A stretch of DNA of 64,000 bases from assembly GCA_009836625.1 (NCBI GenBank), contig VXVC01000014.1:62001-126000 (forward strand). Direction: 5' to 3'. The position numbers and the translations under genes are program-made. Positions 25,306-33,724 of the stretch are shown piece by piece (the stretch's first letter is position 1; each line of letters starts with the position of its first letter). Source of the stretch: Holophagales bacterium. Its GTDB lineage: Bacteria; Acidobacteriota; Thermoanaerobaculia; Multivoradales; Multivoraceae. Under the pieces are notes generated by a model, which worked only from the letters and a program-made list of their open reading frames with translations, did not search any database and was not told the DNA's origin.

Positions 25306-27107
25306 TCGGCCGCCGGCCGCTCGCGCCACCAGCCCGGACCGACCCGCGACGGCCAGCCCTCCGGCGGGGTCGGCCACAGGAGGATGGTGCCCATCGGACC
25401 GAGTTCGACACCGCGGATGTCGTTGTTGAACACCCAGAGGAAGCTGACGTGGAACAGGAACAGCACCGGCTGGTCCTTGTACACCTCGCGGTGGATCTCG
25501 CGGTAGATCGCGCCGCGCCTCTCGCCGTCCTGCTCCCGCTTGCCCAGCTCGAAGAGCTCGTCGACCCTCGGGTTCGAGTAGCCGCCGCTGTTGCGGCCGC
25601 CGTCGTAGGCGTCGGTGGCCAGCTGGTTGCGGAGGGCGTTCGGGTCCTGGGTCGTACCGACGATCGTCCCGAGCGCCTGGAACTCGTGGGCGAGCCGCCT
25701 CTCGTTGAGCGAAGCGCTTTCGTAGGCGCGGGTCACCATCTCGACCCCCAGCCGGCGGAAGTCCTCGCGCAGGATGTCGAGCGTCCGCGGCACGTAGGTC
25801 AGGCCGGCGGTGTACGACAGCTCGAAGCTGAAGCGGACCCGCTCACCGTCGATCTCCTTGTAGCGCCAACCCGTGTCGGGGTCGGCGAGCCAGCCGGCCT
25901 GGTCGAGAAGCTCGGCGGCGCGCTCCAGGTCGTAGTCGAGCGCCTGCTCCAGGATCGCCGGCTCGTAGTCCCAGCGGCGTTCTTCCACCATGTAGCCGTA
26001 GGAACGCCGGTACAGGCCGTGGCCGACCCGGCGCAGGACGGTCTCGGCATCGTAGGCGTGGGCGAGCGCCCGGCGCACCAGGGGGTCGGCGAAGAAAGGA
26101 TTGCTGCCGTCCATGTTCCAGAGGAGGCCAAGCAGCAGCGCCGACGCATGGCGGCCCTTCACGCCTCTCTCCTCGAACAGCTTCCCTTTCGCCTGCCGGG
26201 CGAAGATGTTCGCGTCGACGTAGATCTGGTCGTACTCGCCTCCCAGGAACTGCAGGAAGGCGAGGTTCCGGTCCGGCTGGAACTTGAAGATCATCGTCTT
26301 CGCGGCCGGTGGCGCCCGGTCGAAGAGGTAGTGGTCCTCCCACCGCTCGAGGACGACCCGATCGTTGTTCCGCCATTCCACGAAGCGGAACGGGCCGCTG
26401 CCGATCAAGGCTTCGCGGCCGTAGCGGTTGTAGTAGGGCGAGGACCGGAGCGTCGGATCGGCGGCGCGCTCGGCGGCGTCGCCCACGATGTGGAGCGGCA
26501 TGATGGGAAAAGCGAGCGCCTCCAGGCGAAGCTGCGGCGCCAGAAGCCCGGCGAAGTCGAAGCGCACCCGGTGCTCGCCTAGCGCCGTGGCCCCGACGAC
26601 GAGGTCCCGCGTCGTCGGCCAGTAGCTCACCGGCACCCGTTCGTCGCGCAGGGCTTCGAGCGAGAACACGACGTCGCGCGCGGTCCACGGCTCACCGTCG
26701 TGCCAGCGCAGCTCGGGATTCAACTCCAGGGTGACGGAGCGCAGATCCTCCGACGGTTGCACCGCGAGGACGACGTTCGAGTTCCAGTCGTAGTCCGACG
26801 GATTGCCGTGGCGGATGACGAGCCACTCGAAGAGCATCCCGAACATCGTCCAGGCGGACGCCGCGCCGGACGGAAAGAGCGGATTGAGCGTCGCCGGCTG
26901 CGAGAAGTCGTGGCGGACGAGCGTCGTCCCGGTGTCGGCCCGTTGCCGCTCGGTGACCGGGTACAACTCGTGCAACGACGGCGGATCGACGAGGGGATCG
27001 GCCAACGGGTCGTAGTCGCCGCCGGTCTCCACCACGGGCAGCGGATTGCCGCAGGCACCGGCCAGGAGGCCGGCCGCCACTGCCAGCCGCCGCGCCCAGG
27101 CGCTCAC
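25302..27107 (-). CDS. Extracellular solute-binding lipoprotein, family 5 (peptide/opine type)
   Basis: 601 residues from the GTG at 27107, which overlaps the acyl-CoA dehydrogenase stop (GTGA). Leader VSAWARRLAVAAGLLAGAC with Cys19 as lipid site. The SBP_bac_5 fold shows SVTLELNPELRWHDGEPWTARDVVFSLEAL, LIGSGPFRFVEW and LAHAYDAETVLRRVGHGLY. It captures a ligand for an ABC importer of the Dpp/Opp class, yet no permease or ATPase of that class is near. An open reading extends much further upstream in the same frame, but that part is antisense-type shadow over the dehydrogenase gene. The ligand may be the substrate degraded by the operon. Confidence 0.88.
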   Translation of the reverse strand: MSAWARRLAVAAGLLAGACGNPLPVVETGGDYDPLADPLVDPPSLHELYPVTERQRADTGTTLVRHDFSQPATLNPLFPSGAASAWTMFGMLFEWLVIRHGNPSDYDWNSNVVLAVQPSEDLRSVTLELNPELRWHDGEPWTARDVVFSLEALRDERVPVSYWPTTRDLVVGATALGEHRVRFDFAGLLAPQLRLEALAFPIMPLHIVGDAAERAADPTLRSSPYYNRYGREALIGSGPFRFVEWRNNDRVVLERWEDHYLFDRAPPAAKTMIFKFQPDRNLAFLQFLGGEYDQIYVDANIFARQAKGKLFEERGVKGRHASALLLGLLWNMDGSNPFFADPLVRRALAHAYDAETVLRRVGHGLYRRSYGYMVEERRWDYEPAILEQALDYDLERAAELLDQAGWLADPDTGWRYKEIDGERVRFSFELSYTAGLTYVPRTLDILREDFRRLGVEMVTRAYESASLNERRLAHEFQALGTIVGTTQDPNALRNQLATDAYDGGRNSGGYSNPRVDELFELGKREQDGERRGAIYREIHREVYKDQPVLFLFHVSFLWVFNNDIRGVELGPMGTILLWPTPPEGWPSRVGPGWWRERPAAE

Positions 27108-28348
27108 GCGTTGCGCTTGATGTCCCGGAACGGGCCCTGGTCGGCGCGGAACCCCTTCGGCATCCCCAGCACGCGTTCGGAGATGATGTTGCGCTGAATC
27201 TCGTCCGTGCCGCCGGCGATCGAGATCGCTGGCACCGAAACGAGGACCTCCGCGACGATCCCGTCCGCAGCGGAGTCGGGCCCGCTCAGCATGGCCTCCG
27301 CTCCCGAGATCATCGTGTGGACGTGCGAAGCCTGGCGGGCGATGACGCTCGCCGCGAGCTTGCCGATCGACCCGGCCGGGATGATCTCCGTGGTGCCGGC
27401 CTTGCGCCTGGCCTCGGCGCCGTCGGAGGCGAGCTTCGCCCCGGTGTACAGGCAGATGAGCTTCGCGATCTCCTGCCGCGTCGCCGGATCGTTGATCGCT
27501 CCGGTCTCCCGGGCGCGCGGCAGGACGAGATCCACCCGGCCCTCGCGTTGTGGGTACCAGGTGTAGGGCTCGGTCGCGATCCGGAGTTCCTCTTCGTACT
27601 CCGCGTAGATCGGCCCCTGCTTCGGCCCGTCGAGCGAAGACCCGCGCACCCGCCGGCTGAAGCCGCGCCGCTCGAACGAGAGGGTCGTCTTCGCCACGTG
27701 CCAGCCGTTGCCCTCGCCGCCGATCAGGTCCTCGGGCGGCACGACGGCGTTCGTCATGAAGACCTCGTTGAACGACTGGTGCCCGTTCATCTGCCTGAGC
27801 GGCCGCGCCTCGACCCCCGGCTGCCGCATGTCGAGGAGGAAGTAGCTGATCCCCTGGTGCTTCGGCACGTCCCAGTCGGTGCGCGCCACGAGCAGCCCGA
27901 AGTCGGCGTGGTGCGCGCTCGTGTTCCAGACCTTCTGGCCGTTGACGATCCACCTGCCGTCCTTGAACTCGGCGCGGGTGCTCAGGCCCGCCAGGTCGGA
28001 ACCGCTGCCCGGCTCGCTGAAGAGCTGGCACCAGGTGTGCTCGCCGGTCAGGATGGGCCGCAGGAAGCGCCGTTTCTGGTCGTCCGAGCCGCAGGCCAGG
28101 ATCGTCTCCGAGGCCAGTCCGCGCGGGCCGACCTGGGCAGCCGGCACCACGTCCTTCTCCCTGAAGACCTCGGCGACAACCGCGGTCTGGTCGAGCGTGA
28201 AACCGCGTCCGTACCACTCCTCGGGCCAGTGCGGCGCCGCCCAGCCGCCGTCGAGCAGGATCTCCCGCCACTCGATCAGCGGACGGTCGACGCGCCAGTT
28301 CGCGTCGAGCCAGGCCGAGACTTCGCTGCGGATCCGGTCCGGTGTCAT
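27104..28348 (-). CDS. Acyl-CoA dehydrogenase (probable alpha subunit)
   Basis: 414-residue flavoprotein. WCQLFSEPGSGSDLAGLSTRAE and WIVNGQKVWNTSAHHADFG are the FAD/substrate motifs. The C-terminus reads SIAGGTDEIQRNIISERVLGMPKG. The 'GGTDEIQRN' ending, with Gly where MCAD-type enzymes have the catalytic Glu (YEGT), is typical of FadE-type enzymes that act as heterotetramers on bulky acyl-CoAs. The ATG overlaps the stop of the next dehydrogenase upstream (ATGA), supporting co-assembly of the two subunits. Likely oxidises a cyclic or branched acyl-CoA. Confidence 0.93.
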   Translation of the reverse strand: MTPDRIRSEVSAWLDANWRVDRPLIEWREILLDGGWAAPHWPEEWYGRGFTLDQTAVVAEVFREKDVVPAAQVGPRGLASETILACGSDDQKRRFLRPILTGEHTWCQLFSEPGSGSDLAGLSTRAEFKDGRWIVNGQKVWNTSAHHADFGLLVARTDWDVPKHQGISYFLLDMRQPGVEARPLRQMNGHQSFNEVFMTNAVVPPEDLIGGEGNGWHVAKTTLSFERRGFSRRVRGSSLDGPKQGPIYAEYEEELRIATEPYTWYPQREGRVDLVLPRARETGAINDPATRQEIAKLICLYTGAKLASDGAEARRKAGTTEIIPAGSIGKLAASVIARQASHVHTMISGAEAMLSGPDSAADGIVAEVLVSVPAISIAGGTDEIQRNIISERVLGMPKGFRADQGPFRDIKRNA

Positions 28349-29442
28349 GCCGCGCCCTCCAGCATCGTCATCATCCGTTCCCGGTGGATCGCCGGCGTGC
28401 CGAACAGCACCTCGGAACCCTTGGCCCGCTTGAACCAGAGGTGGGTGTCGTTCTCCCAGGTGAAGCCGATCCCGCCGCGCAACTGGATGCCGGCTCGCGC
28501 GGCGCTCATGCAGGCGTCGGCGGCGGCCGCCTTCGCCATGCTGGCGGCGTAGGGCTCGCCCTCGCCGGCATCGAGGCAGCGCGCCGAGTGGTGAGTGAGG
28601 GCGCGGGCGATCTCGATCTCGAGCAACAGGTCGGCGCAGCGGTGCTTGAGCGCCTGGAAGGAGCCGATCGGCCGCCCGAATTGGAAGCGCTCCTTCGTGT
28701 AGTTGACCGTGGTCTCAAAGAGATGCTGCGCGCCGCCGATCATCTCGTGGGCGAGAGCGGAGCAGATCCGGTCCCAGATGCGGTCCAGGGCCCCGGCCGT
28801 CACATCGCCGACGCGGCGGGCGGGAACCTCGGTGAACACGACCCGTGACAGCTTGCGCGTCGGATCGACGACCTGGAGCGACTCGACCGTGAGGCCGGGT
28901 GCGCCGCCCTCCACCGCGTGGAGCCCGAGCCCGCCGGCGCCGCTTGCTGTGACCAGCAGCAGGTCGGCGACATGGGCATCGACGGCCATCGCGGCCGTTC
29001 CGGACAGCTTCCCGTCCTCCGCGCGGATCGATCCGCCGACGCCGGCCGGACCGTTCAGGTCGTCCAGCACCAGGGTGGCGATCGTCGAACCGTCGGCTAT
29101 GCCGGGCAGCAACGCCTGCCGATCCGGCTCGTTCGCCGCCTCGAGCAACGCGGTCCCGGCCATCGCCGCGGAAGCGAACCAGGGACCGCAGAACAACGTC
29201 CGTCCCATCTCCTCGGCAACGATGCCGAGCTCAACCGCGCCGCCACCGGCGCCGCCGCAAACCTCCGGAACGTGGACGCCGGCCAGCCCGGCGTCGCCGC
29301 AGAGCTCCTGCCAGACATTCGGGTCGTATCCCCGGTCCGTCGCCATCTGCTCGCGGACGGCCGTCGCCGGCGACTTGTCGCGCAAGGCGCGCGCCACGAC
29401 ATCGCGGAGAAGGTCCTGCTCCTTCGAGAACTCCGTCTGCAC
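28345..29442 (-). CDS. Acyl-CoA dehydrogenase (probable beta subunit)
   Basis: About 365 residues. The GTG at 29442 follows AGGAGGTAGC; a GTG at 29460 would add six residues. The fold is shorter and more divergent than its partner: VWQELCGDAGLAGVHVPEVCGGAGG, GRTLFCGPWFASAAMAG, FQFGRPIGSFQALKHRCADLL, GGIGFTWENDTHLWFKRAK, and an end at FGTPAIHRERM. The usual middle FAD motif (FTEPxxGSD) is missing, as in the non-catalytic subunits of alpha2-beta2 FadE pairs. First gene of the operon, divergent from the TetR gene 91 bases away. Confidence 0.9.
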   Translation of the reverse strand: MQTEFSKEQDLLRDVVARALRDKSPATAVREQMATDRGYDPNVWQELCGDAGLAGVHVPEVCGGAGGGAVELGIVAEEMGRTLFCGPWFASAAMAGTALLEAANEPDRQALLPGIADGSTIATLVLDDLNGPAGVGGSIRAEDGKLSGTAAMAVDAHVADLLLVTASGAGGLGLHAVEGGAPGLTVESLQVVDPTRKLSRVVFTEVPARRVGDVTAGALDRIWDRICSALAHEMIGGAQHLFETTVNYTKERFQFGRPIGSFQALKHRCADLLLEIEIARALTHHSARCLDAGEGEPYAASMAKAAAADACMSAARAGIQLRGGIGFTWENDTHLWFKRAKGSEVLFGTPAIHRERMMTMLEGAA

Positions 29443-29533
29443 GCTACCTCCTGTCGCCACTCACCGGCCCTGGGTCCGCAGCGTACCCGAGGGGGATAGA
29501 GTCGCGGTGGCCCCGGAGCCAGCGTCTTACTGA

Positions 29534-30244
29534 GTGACCAGCCACCACCTTACTCGAGCCAAGCCAGGCATGACAGAGTCCAGCCGCTTGAATTCGAGAA
29601 CCGAGGGCGAGGCTACTAGGCGTCCACGCCGCACCCAGGCCGAACGCCGCGCCGAGTCGGAACGCGAGATCCTGCGCGCGGCCGCGACGCTGTTCGGCCG
29701 CCAGGGCTACATCGCAACCACGCTGGAGCAGATCGGCAAGGAAGCCGGGTACTCGAGCGCCCTCGTGTCGCTCCGGTACGGCTCCAAGGAGGGAATCGTG
29801 GAGGCGATCGTCGAGCGCTCGCAGACCAGGGCCAGCGACGATGTCTTCGAACCGGAACAGGGCGTGACCGGCATGGCCGCTCTGAACCGCATCTTCACCG
29901 GCTACTCGGAGCTGCTCCGCGACGCCGAACACTGGATGCGAGCTCTATTCATGCTGATGGCTGATTCACTCGGGCCGCTGAACGCGAAGATCGACCTGTT
30001 CCGGGCCAGCAACGACCGCTTCGCCGCCGCCATCGAGCAGGCCGTTCGCGAAGGCCAGGAGGCCGGCGAGATCCGGACCGACGTCGACTCGACCGGGACG
30101 GCGTTCGAGATTCTCGCTTCGGTCAGAGGCACAACCCTCCTCTGGCTGCTCGACCCGGAGAAGATCGACCTCGTCGCGGCCATCGAGGATCTCCGCGCGA
30201 GCGTTGAGGACCGACTGTCGACCCGCGCCGGCGGCGCCGCCTGA
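29534..30244 (+). CDS. TetR/AcrR-family transcriptional regulator
   Basis: 236 residues from a GTG, or 224 from the ATG at 29570. The helix-turn-helix lies in RILRAAATLFGRQGYIATTLEQIGKEA then GYSSALVSLRYGSKEGIVEAIV; the usual 'YYHF' is replaced by SLRYGSK. The C-terminal ligand domain (about 100-230) is all-helical with FMLMADSLGPLNAKI. Placed divergently from the acyl-CoA dehydrogenase operon, it is the natural candidate for its repressor, released by an acyl-CoA or substrate. The intergenic stretch holds ACTGAGT-type short repeats but no convincing long palindrome. Confidence 0.88.
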   Translation: MTSHHLTRAKPGMTESSRLNSRTEGEATRRPRRTQAERRAESEREILRAAATLFGRQGYIATTLEQIGKEAGYSSALVSLRYGSKEGIVEAIVERSQTRASDDVFEPEQGVTGMAALNRIFTGYSELLRDAEHWMRALFMLMADSLGPLNAKIDLFRASNDRFAAAIEQAVREGQEAGEIRTDVDSTGTAFEILASVRGTTLLWLLDPEKIDLVAAIEDLRASVEDRLSTRAGGAA

Positions 30245-30252
30245 GGCGGCGG

Positions 30253-31125
30253 TCAGTCCCCTTCCGGCTCGAGCTTGTCCTGGGTCTTCGTCTCGAAGTC
30301 GGCGGCGCCGTGACGCTCGCGTAGCTGGGTTTCCGGCGGTCCCCAGGCGCGGTTCACCATCCGGCCGCGCTTCACCGCCGGACGCCTGGCGATCTCGCTG
30401 CCCCAACGGTTCACGTTCTCGTAGCTCTGCCCCTCGATGAACTCGCCGGCCTCGTAGAGGTGGCCGGCGGCCAGCGCGCCGTACCAGGGCCAGATCGCCA
30501 TGTCGGCGATGGAGTACTCGTCCCCGGCCATGTACCGGGCTTCCGCCAGGTGACGGTCGAGCACGTCGAGCTGACGCTTCACCTCCATCGTGAACCGGTC
30601 GATCGCGTACTCGATCTTCTCCGGCGCGTAGGCGTAGAAGTGGCCGAAGCCGCCGCCGAGGTAGGGGGCGCTTCCCATCTGCCAGAACAGCCAGGACAGG
30701 CACTCCGTTCGGGGGCCGTGCTCCCGCGGCAGGAAGTCACCGAACTTCTCGGCCAGGTAGAGGAGGATGGCGCCCGATTCGAAGACCCGGGTGGGCGGCT
30801 CCGTGCCGTGATCGACGAGCGCCGGAATCTTGGAGTTCGGATTCGCCGCGACGAAGCCGCTCGAAAACTGCGCGCCGTCGCCGATGTTGATCAGGTAGGC
30901 GTCGTACTCCGCGTCGCGGCCAAGCTCCAGCAGTTCCTCGAGCATCACCGTCACCTTGACCCCGTTCGGGGTGGCGAGCGAGTAGAGCTGGAGCGGATGC
31001 TCGCCCACCGGCAGCTCCGCCTCGTGCGTGGGACCCGCGATCGGCCGGTTGATCTTGGCGAAGCGGCCACCGCTTTCGGTGTCCCACTTCCAGACCTTGG
31101 GCGGGGTGTACTGCGTGTCGTTCAT
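30253..31125 (-). CDS. yghU: Glutathione S-transferase-like disulfide oxidoreductase, YghU type
   Basis: 290 residues from ATG 31125. The N-terminal extension (MNDTQYTPPKVWKWD, then GGRFAKINRPIAGPTHE) is characteristic of the YghU/YfcG nu-class GSTs. A thioredoxin-like domain follows (HPLQLYSLATPNGVKVTVMLEELLELG, with Thr/Asn at the site that binds GSH disulfide), then NPNSKIPALVD, ESGAILLYLAEKFG, and the helical C-terminal domain with DEYSIADMAIWPWYG. It reduces disulfides with two bound glutathiones in E. coli. The host may use bacillithiol (bshA/bshC nearby), so the natural thiol is open. Confidence 0.92.
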   Translation of the reverse strand: MNDTQYTPPKVWKWDTESGGRFAKINRPIAGPTHEAELPVGEHPLQLYSLATPNGVKVTVMLEELLELGRDAEYDAYLINIGDGAQFSSGFVAANPNSKIPALVDHGTEPPTRVFESGAILLYLAEKFGDFLPREHGPRTECLSWLFWQMGSAPYLGGGFGHFYAYAPEKIEYAIDRFTMEVKRQLDVLDRHLAEARYMAGDEYSIADMAIWPWYGALAAGHLYEAGEFIEGQSYENVNRWGSEIARRPAVKRGRMVNRAWGPPETQLRERHGAADFETKTQDKLEPEGD

Positions 31126-31134
31126 GAGAGGGAA

Positions 31135-31211
31135 TGGTGCACCCTGGAGGAGTCGAACCCCCAACCTTTGGATCCGTAGTCCAACGCTCTATCCAGTTGA
31201 GCTAAGGGTGC
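31135..31211 (-). tRNA. tRNA-Arg (anticodon ACG), CCA encoded
   Basis: 77 bases including CCA. Acceptor GCACCCT pairs with AGGGTGC, discriminator A, then CCA. The D-arm is AGCTCAACTGGATAGAGC. The anticodon stem TTGGA/TCCAA holds loop CTACGGA, giving anticodon ACG (A34 normally deaminated to inosine by TadA). The T-loop GGTTCGACTCC is canonical. It sits between the yghU gene and the NYN-like gene, on the minus strand. Confidence 0.97.
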
Positions 31212-31279
31212 ATTTCGGGCCGCCGCACCGAGCGAGTGCGGAACCCTAGCAGCTTGCCAGAGGGAAGGGGAACGCCGCC

Positions 31280-32104
31280 CTAGGTGGAGAGATCGATGAA
31301 GCGGTCGCACTGGGCTCGCACCTGCGCGTCGCCCTCCGATCCTCCGAGACCGACGACCGTCACGCCGTTCTGCTGAAGCTTGGCGACCAGGGGCAACATC
31401 TGCACCGACGTCGCCACCAGCACGACCGTGTCGACGCCGCGTTTCGTGTAGCAGAGCTCCAGCGCATCCACCACGATCCGCACGGCGGCGGAGCAGCCGC
31501 GCACCTCCGTGCCCGAGGGCACGTCGACGACCTCGGCGCCTCCGCCGTGGAGAGCGCCGCGATCCAGTTTCCCGTCGCTCGCGTCGGCATAGACGCGACG
31601 CAGGACGAGCTTGCCGAACTCTCCGTCCAGCCGGGCAAGCAGGCCCTCCGGATCGAGCGCCGAGCCGCCGTCCAGGCTGCGCTCCAGGCCGCCCAGGTCG
31701 AGAAGCACCGCGGCGCGGCCCGGTCCGTCCGACCTCTTTCTCCGCGGCCCGCCGGTCGAGCTCCGCCCTTCAGCGTCCTTGCCGGCGTCGCCCTGTTGCT
31801 GGGAACCACCGCCGCCACGGCCCCGACGCGAGCGACGGCGACGACGACGGCGACGCTTGGCCGGCGCGGCTTCCCCGGCCTCGCCGGTGGCCGGCCGGGC
31901 CGGCTCGGCCGGTTCCGTCGCGGCCTCGAGAGCCGGGGACACGGGAGGTTCGGCGGCCTCCTCCGCGGGAGCGTCGTCGGCTTCCGGCTCGGTTTCGCCC
32001 GGTGTCTCGACCCGCGGCTCGTCCTCAGCTTCGGGGCGGGCCGCTTCCGGTCCCACCGACTCGGTTTTCTCGTCCGCCGCGCGTCTCCGCCACCAGGGAT
32101 CCAC
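31280..32104 (-). CDS. NYN/LabA-like protein with degenerate active site and Arg-rich tail
   Basis: 274 residues. The first ~125 are disordered: acidic (EAEDEPRVETPGE), Ala/Pro/Glu-rich, then a run of about nine Arg in RRRRRRRR-SRRGRGGGG. From about residue 130 a NYN (PIN-like nuclease) domain is readable: AAVLLDLGGLE, VVDALELCY, DTVVLVATSVQMLPLVAKLQQNGVTVVGLG, CDRFIDL. The canonical S-G-D-S-D-F metal site is ATSVQM here, and the K-x-VD segment is GCSAAV. Two acidic clusters are therefore lost, and an RNA-binding pseudonuclease is more likely than an active RNase. Single gene beside tRNA-Arg. Confidence 0.75.
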   Translation of the reverse strand: MDPWWRRRAADEKTESVGPEAARPEAEDEPRVETPGETEPEADDAPAEEAAEPPVSPALEAATEPAEPARPATGEAGEAAPAKRRRRRRRRSRRGRGGGGSQQQGDAGKDAEGRSSTGGPRRKRSDGPGRAAVLLDLGGLERSLDGGSALDPEGLLARLDGEFGKLVLRRVYADASDGKLDRGALHGGGAEVVDVPSGTEVRGCSAAVRIVVDALELCYTKRGVDTVVLVATSVQMLPLVAKLQQNGVTVVGLGGSEGDAQVRAQCDRFIDLST

Positions 32105-32210
32105 TCTCTACTCCCCCTTATCGGAAGTCCTTTTCGGGGTGCTCCGGCGCGGGCTGAAACCGGCGCCGCCACCATGCTCGTAGCCGTCGGGGGATTGTAT
32201 AGTCCGGGCA

Positions 32211-32861
32211 GTGCCCGTAGACGCGCTCCCGTATCGGTACCTGGCCGTCGACGGACCGATCGGCGTAGGCAAGACGACCCTGGTCGAGATGCTCGCGCAA
32301 CGCTTCGAGGGCGTGAAGATCCTCGAGGACGTGGACAATCCGTTCCTCGAAGCCTTCTACCGCGACCGGCCCGGCACCGCCTTCCAGACCGAGCTCTACT
32401 TCCTGCTGACGCGCTACAAGCAGCAGCTCGACCTGGCCCAGGAAGAGCTGTTCGATCCCATCCGCCTCGCCGACTACACGTTCGCCAAGAGCAGGCTGTT
32501 CGCCTACCTGAACCTCACGAACGGCGACCTGATGCTGTTCGAGAAGCTGTACGACCTGCTCGAACCGCAGCTGAGCCAACCGGACCTGCTGATCTTCCTG
32601 ACCGCCGACATCGACACCTGCATGGCGCGGATTCACAAGCGCCGCCGCGCCATCGAGCAGAACATCTCGGCCGACTACCTGGGCGAGCTGATCGAGGCCT
32701 ACAACGACCACTACTACCACTACGATGGGTCGCCCCTGCTCGTCGTCGACAGCCGCAACCTGGACTTCGAGCACAAACCGACCGACTTCGAGGAACTGCT
32801 CCACCACATTTCGCGGCAGATCCGCGGCACCGAGTACTTCGTGCCCGCGCGCAGCGCCTGA
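32211..32861 (+). CDS. Deoxynucleoside kinase
   Basis: 216 residues, GTG start. P-loop [15 protein letters not shown] (about 10-24), then [15 protein letters not shown] with the base-contacting Glu. [25 protein letters not shown] and [29 protein letters not shown] (LID Arg residues) follow. This dNK family (dGK/dAK type) phosphorylates deoxynucleosides for salvage. TATAGT at about 32198-32203 gives a possible -10 just before the start. It precedes thiG by 10 bases; in several phyla a dNK of this type stands near coenzyme genes. Confidence 0.9.
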   Translation: MPVDALPYRYLAVDGPIGVGKTTLVEMLAQRFEGVKILEDVDNPFLEAFYRDRPGTAFQTELYFLLTRYKQQLDLAQEELFDPIRLADYTFAKSRLFAYLNLTNGDLMLFEKLYDLLEPQLSQPDLLIFLTADIDTCMARIHKRRRAIEQNISADYLGELIEAYNDHYYHYDGSPLLVVDSRNLDFEHKPTDFEELLHHISRQIRGTEYFVPARSA

Positions 32862-32871
32862 GACCTATGCC

Positions 32872-33651
32872 ATGACCACTCCAGAGCCTCTCGTCATCGC
32901 CGGCCGCGAGTTCCGCTCGCGTCTCATTCTCGGCACCGGCAAGTACAGCGACGAACAGGTGATGGTCGAGGCCTTCGACGCCTCCGGCACCGAGATGGTC
33001 ACGGTGGCCCTGCGGCGCGTCAACCTCGACGACCTGGGCAAGGGCTCGCTGATCGACCACATCGACCAGGACCGCTACCTGCTGCTGCCCAACACCGCCG
33101 CCTGCTACACCGCCGACGAGGCGGTGCGGACAGCGCGGTTGGCTCGCGAACTCGGCGGCTGGAACTGGGTCAAGCTGGAGGTGATCGGCGACGAGAAGAC
33201 GCTCTTCCCCGACAACGAGGAACTGCTCGCGGCAACCCGGGAACTTGTCGCCGACGACTTCATCGTGCTTCCCTACACGACGGACGATCCGATCACCTGC
33301 CGCAAGCTCGAGGACCTCGGCGCGGCCGCGGTGATGCCGCTCGCGGCGCCGATCGGCTCGGGGATGGGCATCCGCAATCCGGCGAACCTGCGGATCATCG
33401 TCGAGCAGGCGAACGTCCCGGTCATCGTGGACGCCGGCGTCGGCACCGCGAGTGACGCCGCCCTGGCGATGGAGCTGGGCGCGGACGGCGTGCTGATGAA
33501 CACCGGTGTCGCCGGCGCCCAGGATCCGGTGCGGATGGCCCGCGCGATGAAGCTGGCGGTCGAGGCCGGCTGGCTGGCCGCCAACGCCGGCCGCATCCCG
33601 AAGAAGCTCTATGCGACGGCCTCGTCGCCCGCGGAGGGCGTGTTGGGCTAA
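32872..33651 (+). CDS. thiG: Thiazole synthase
   Basis: 259 residues, full family length. It forms the thiamin thiazole phosphate from DXP, dehydroglycine and ThiS-thiocarboxylate. Readable motifs: [10 protein letters not shown] near the N-terminus, VALRRVN, the catalytic Lys in [56 protein letters not shown] and [11 protein letters not shown]. None of the partner genes (thiS, thiF, thiH/thiO) is next to it, which is unusual. No TPP riboswitch is visible in the 10-base gap, so any regulation would come from upstream of the kinase gene. Confidence 0.96.
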   Translation: MTTPEPLVIAGREFRSRLILGTGKYSDEQVMVEAFDASGTEMVTVALRRVNLDDLGKGSLIDHIDQDRYLLLPNTAACYTADEAVRTARLARELGGWNWVKLEVIGDEKTLFPDNEELLAATRELVADDFIVLPYTTDDPITCRKLEDLGAAAVMPLAAPIGSGMGIRNPANLRIIVEQANVPVIVDAGVGTASDAALAMELGADGVLMNTGVAGAQDPVRMARAMKLAVEAGWLAANAGRIPKKLYATASSPAEGVLG

Positions 33652-33677
33652 GGCCACGGCCTAGCCCCGCCTAGTGA

Positions 33678-33700
33678 CCCGGGTCTTTTGACCCGGGCAC
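33678..33700. terminator. Strong hairpin between convergent thiG and tsaD (repeat relative, copy 4)
   Basis: CCCGGGTC-TTTT-GACCCGGG is an 8-bp perfect stem with a TTTT loop, followed by CACC. The inner stem CGGGTC/GACCCG and the GCACC tail equal the third module of the repeats at 5.4 and 9.7 kb, which have AGAA as loop. It lies 26 bases past the thiG stop and 24 before the tsaD stop, so a bidirectional terminator role is likely. Confidence 0.55.
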
Positions 33701-33724
33701 CGCAAGAACGCCGTCAGGGGCGCG

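Noticed and set aside
27108..28271. Upstream extension of the binding-lipoprotein frame (open back to 28271)
   Set aside because: It runs antisense-frame through the acyl-CoA dehydrogenase gene with shadow composition (Arg/Gly/Pro-rich); the lipoprotein leader and GTGA overlap fix the start at 27107.
32166..32876. TPP riboswitch ahead of thiG
   Set aside because: thiG follows the kinase gene by 10 bases, and the region upstream of the kinase shows no CTGAGA or ACCTGATC-like THI-box elements.
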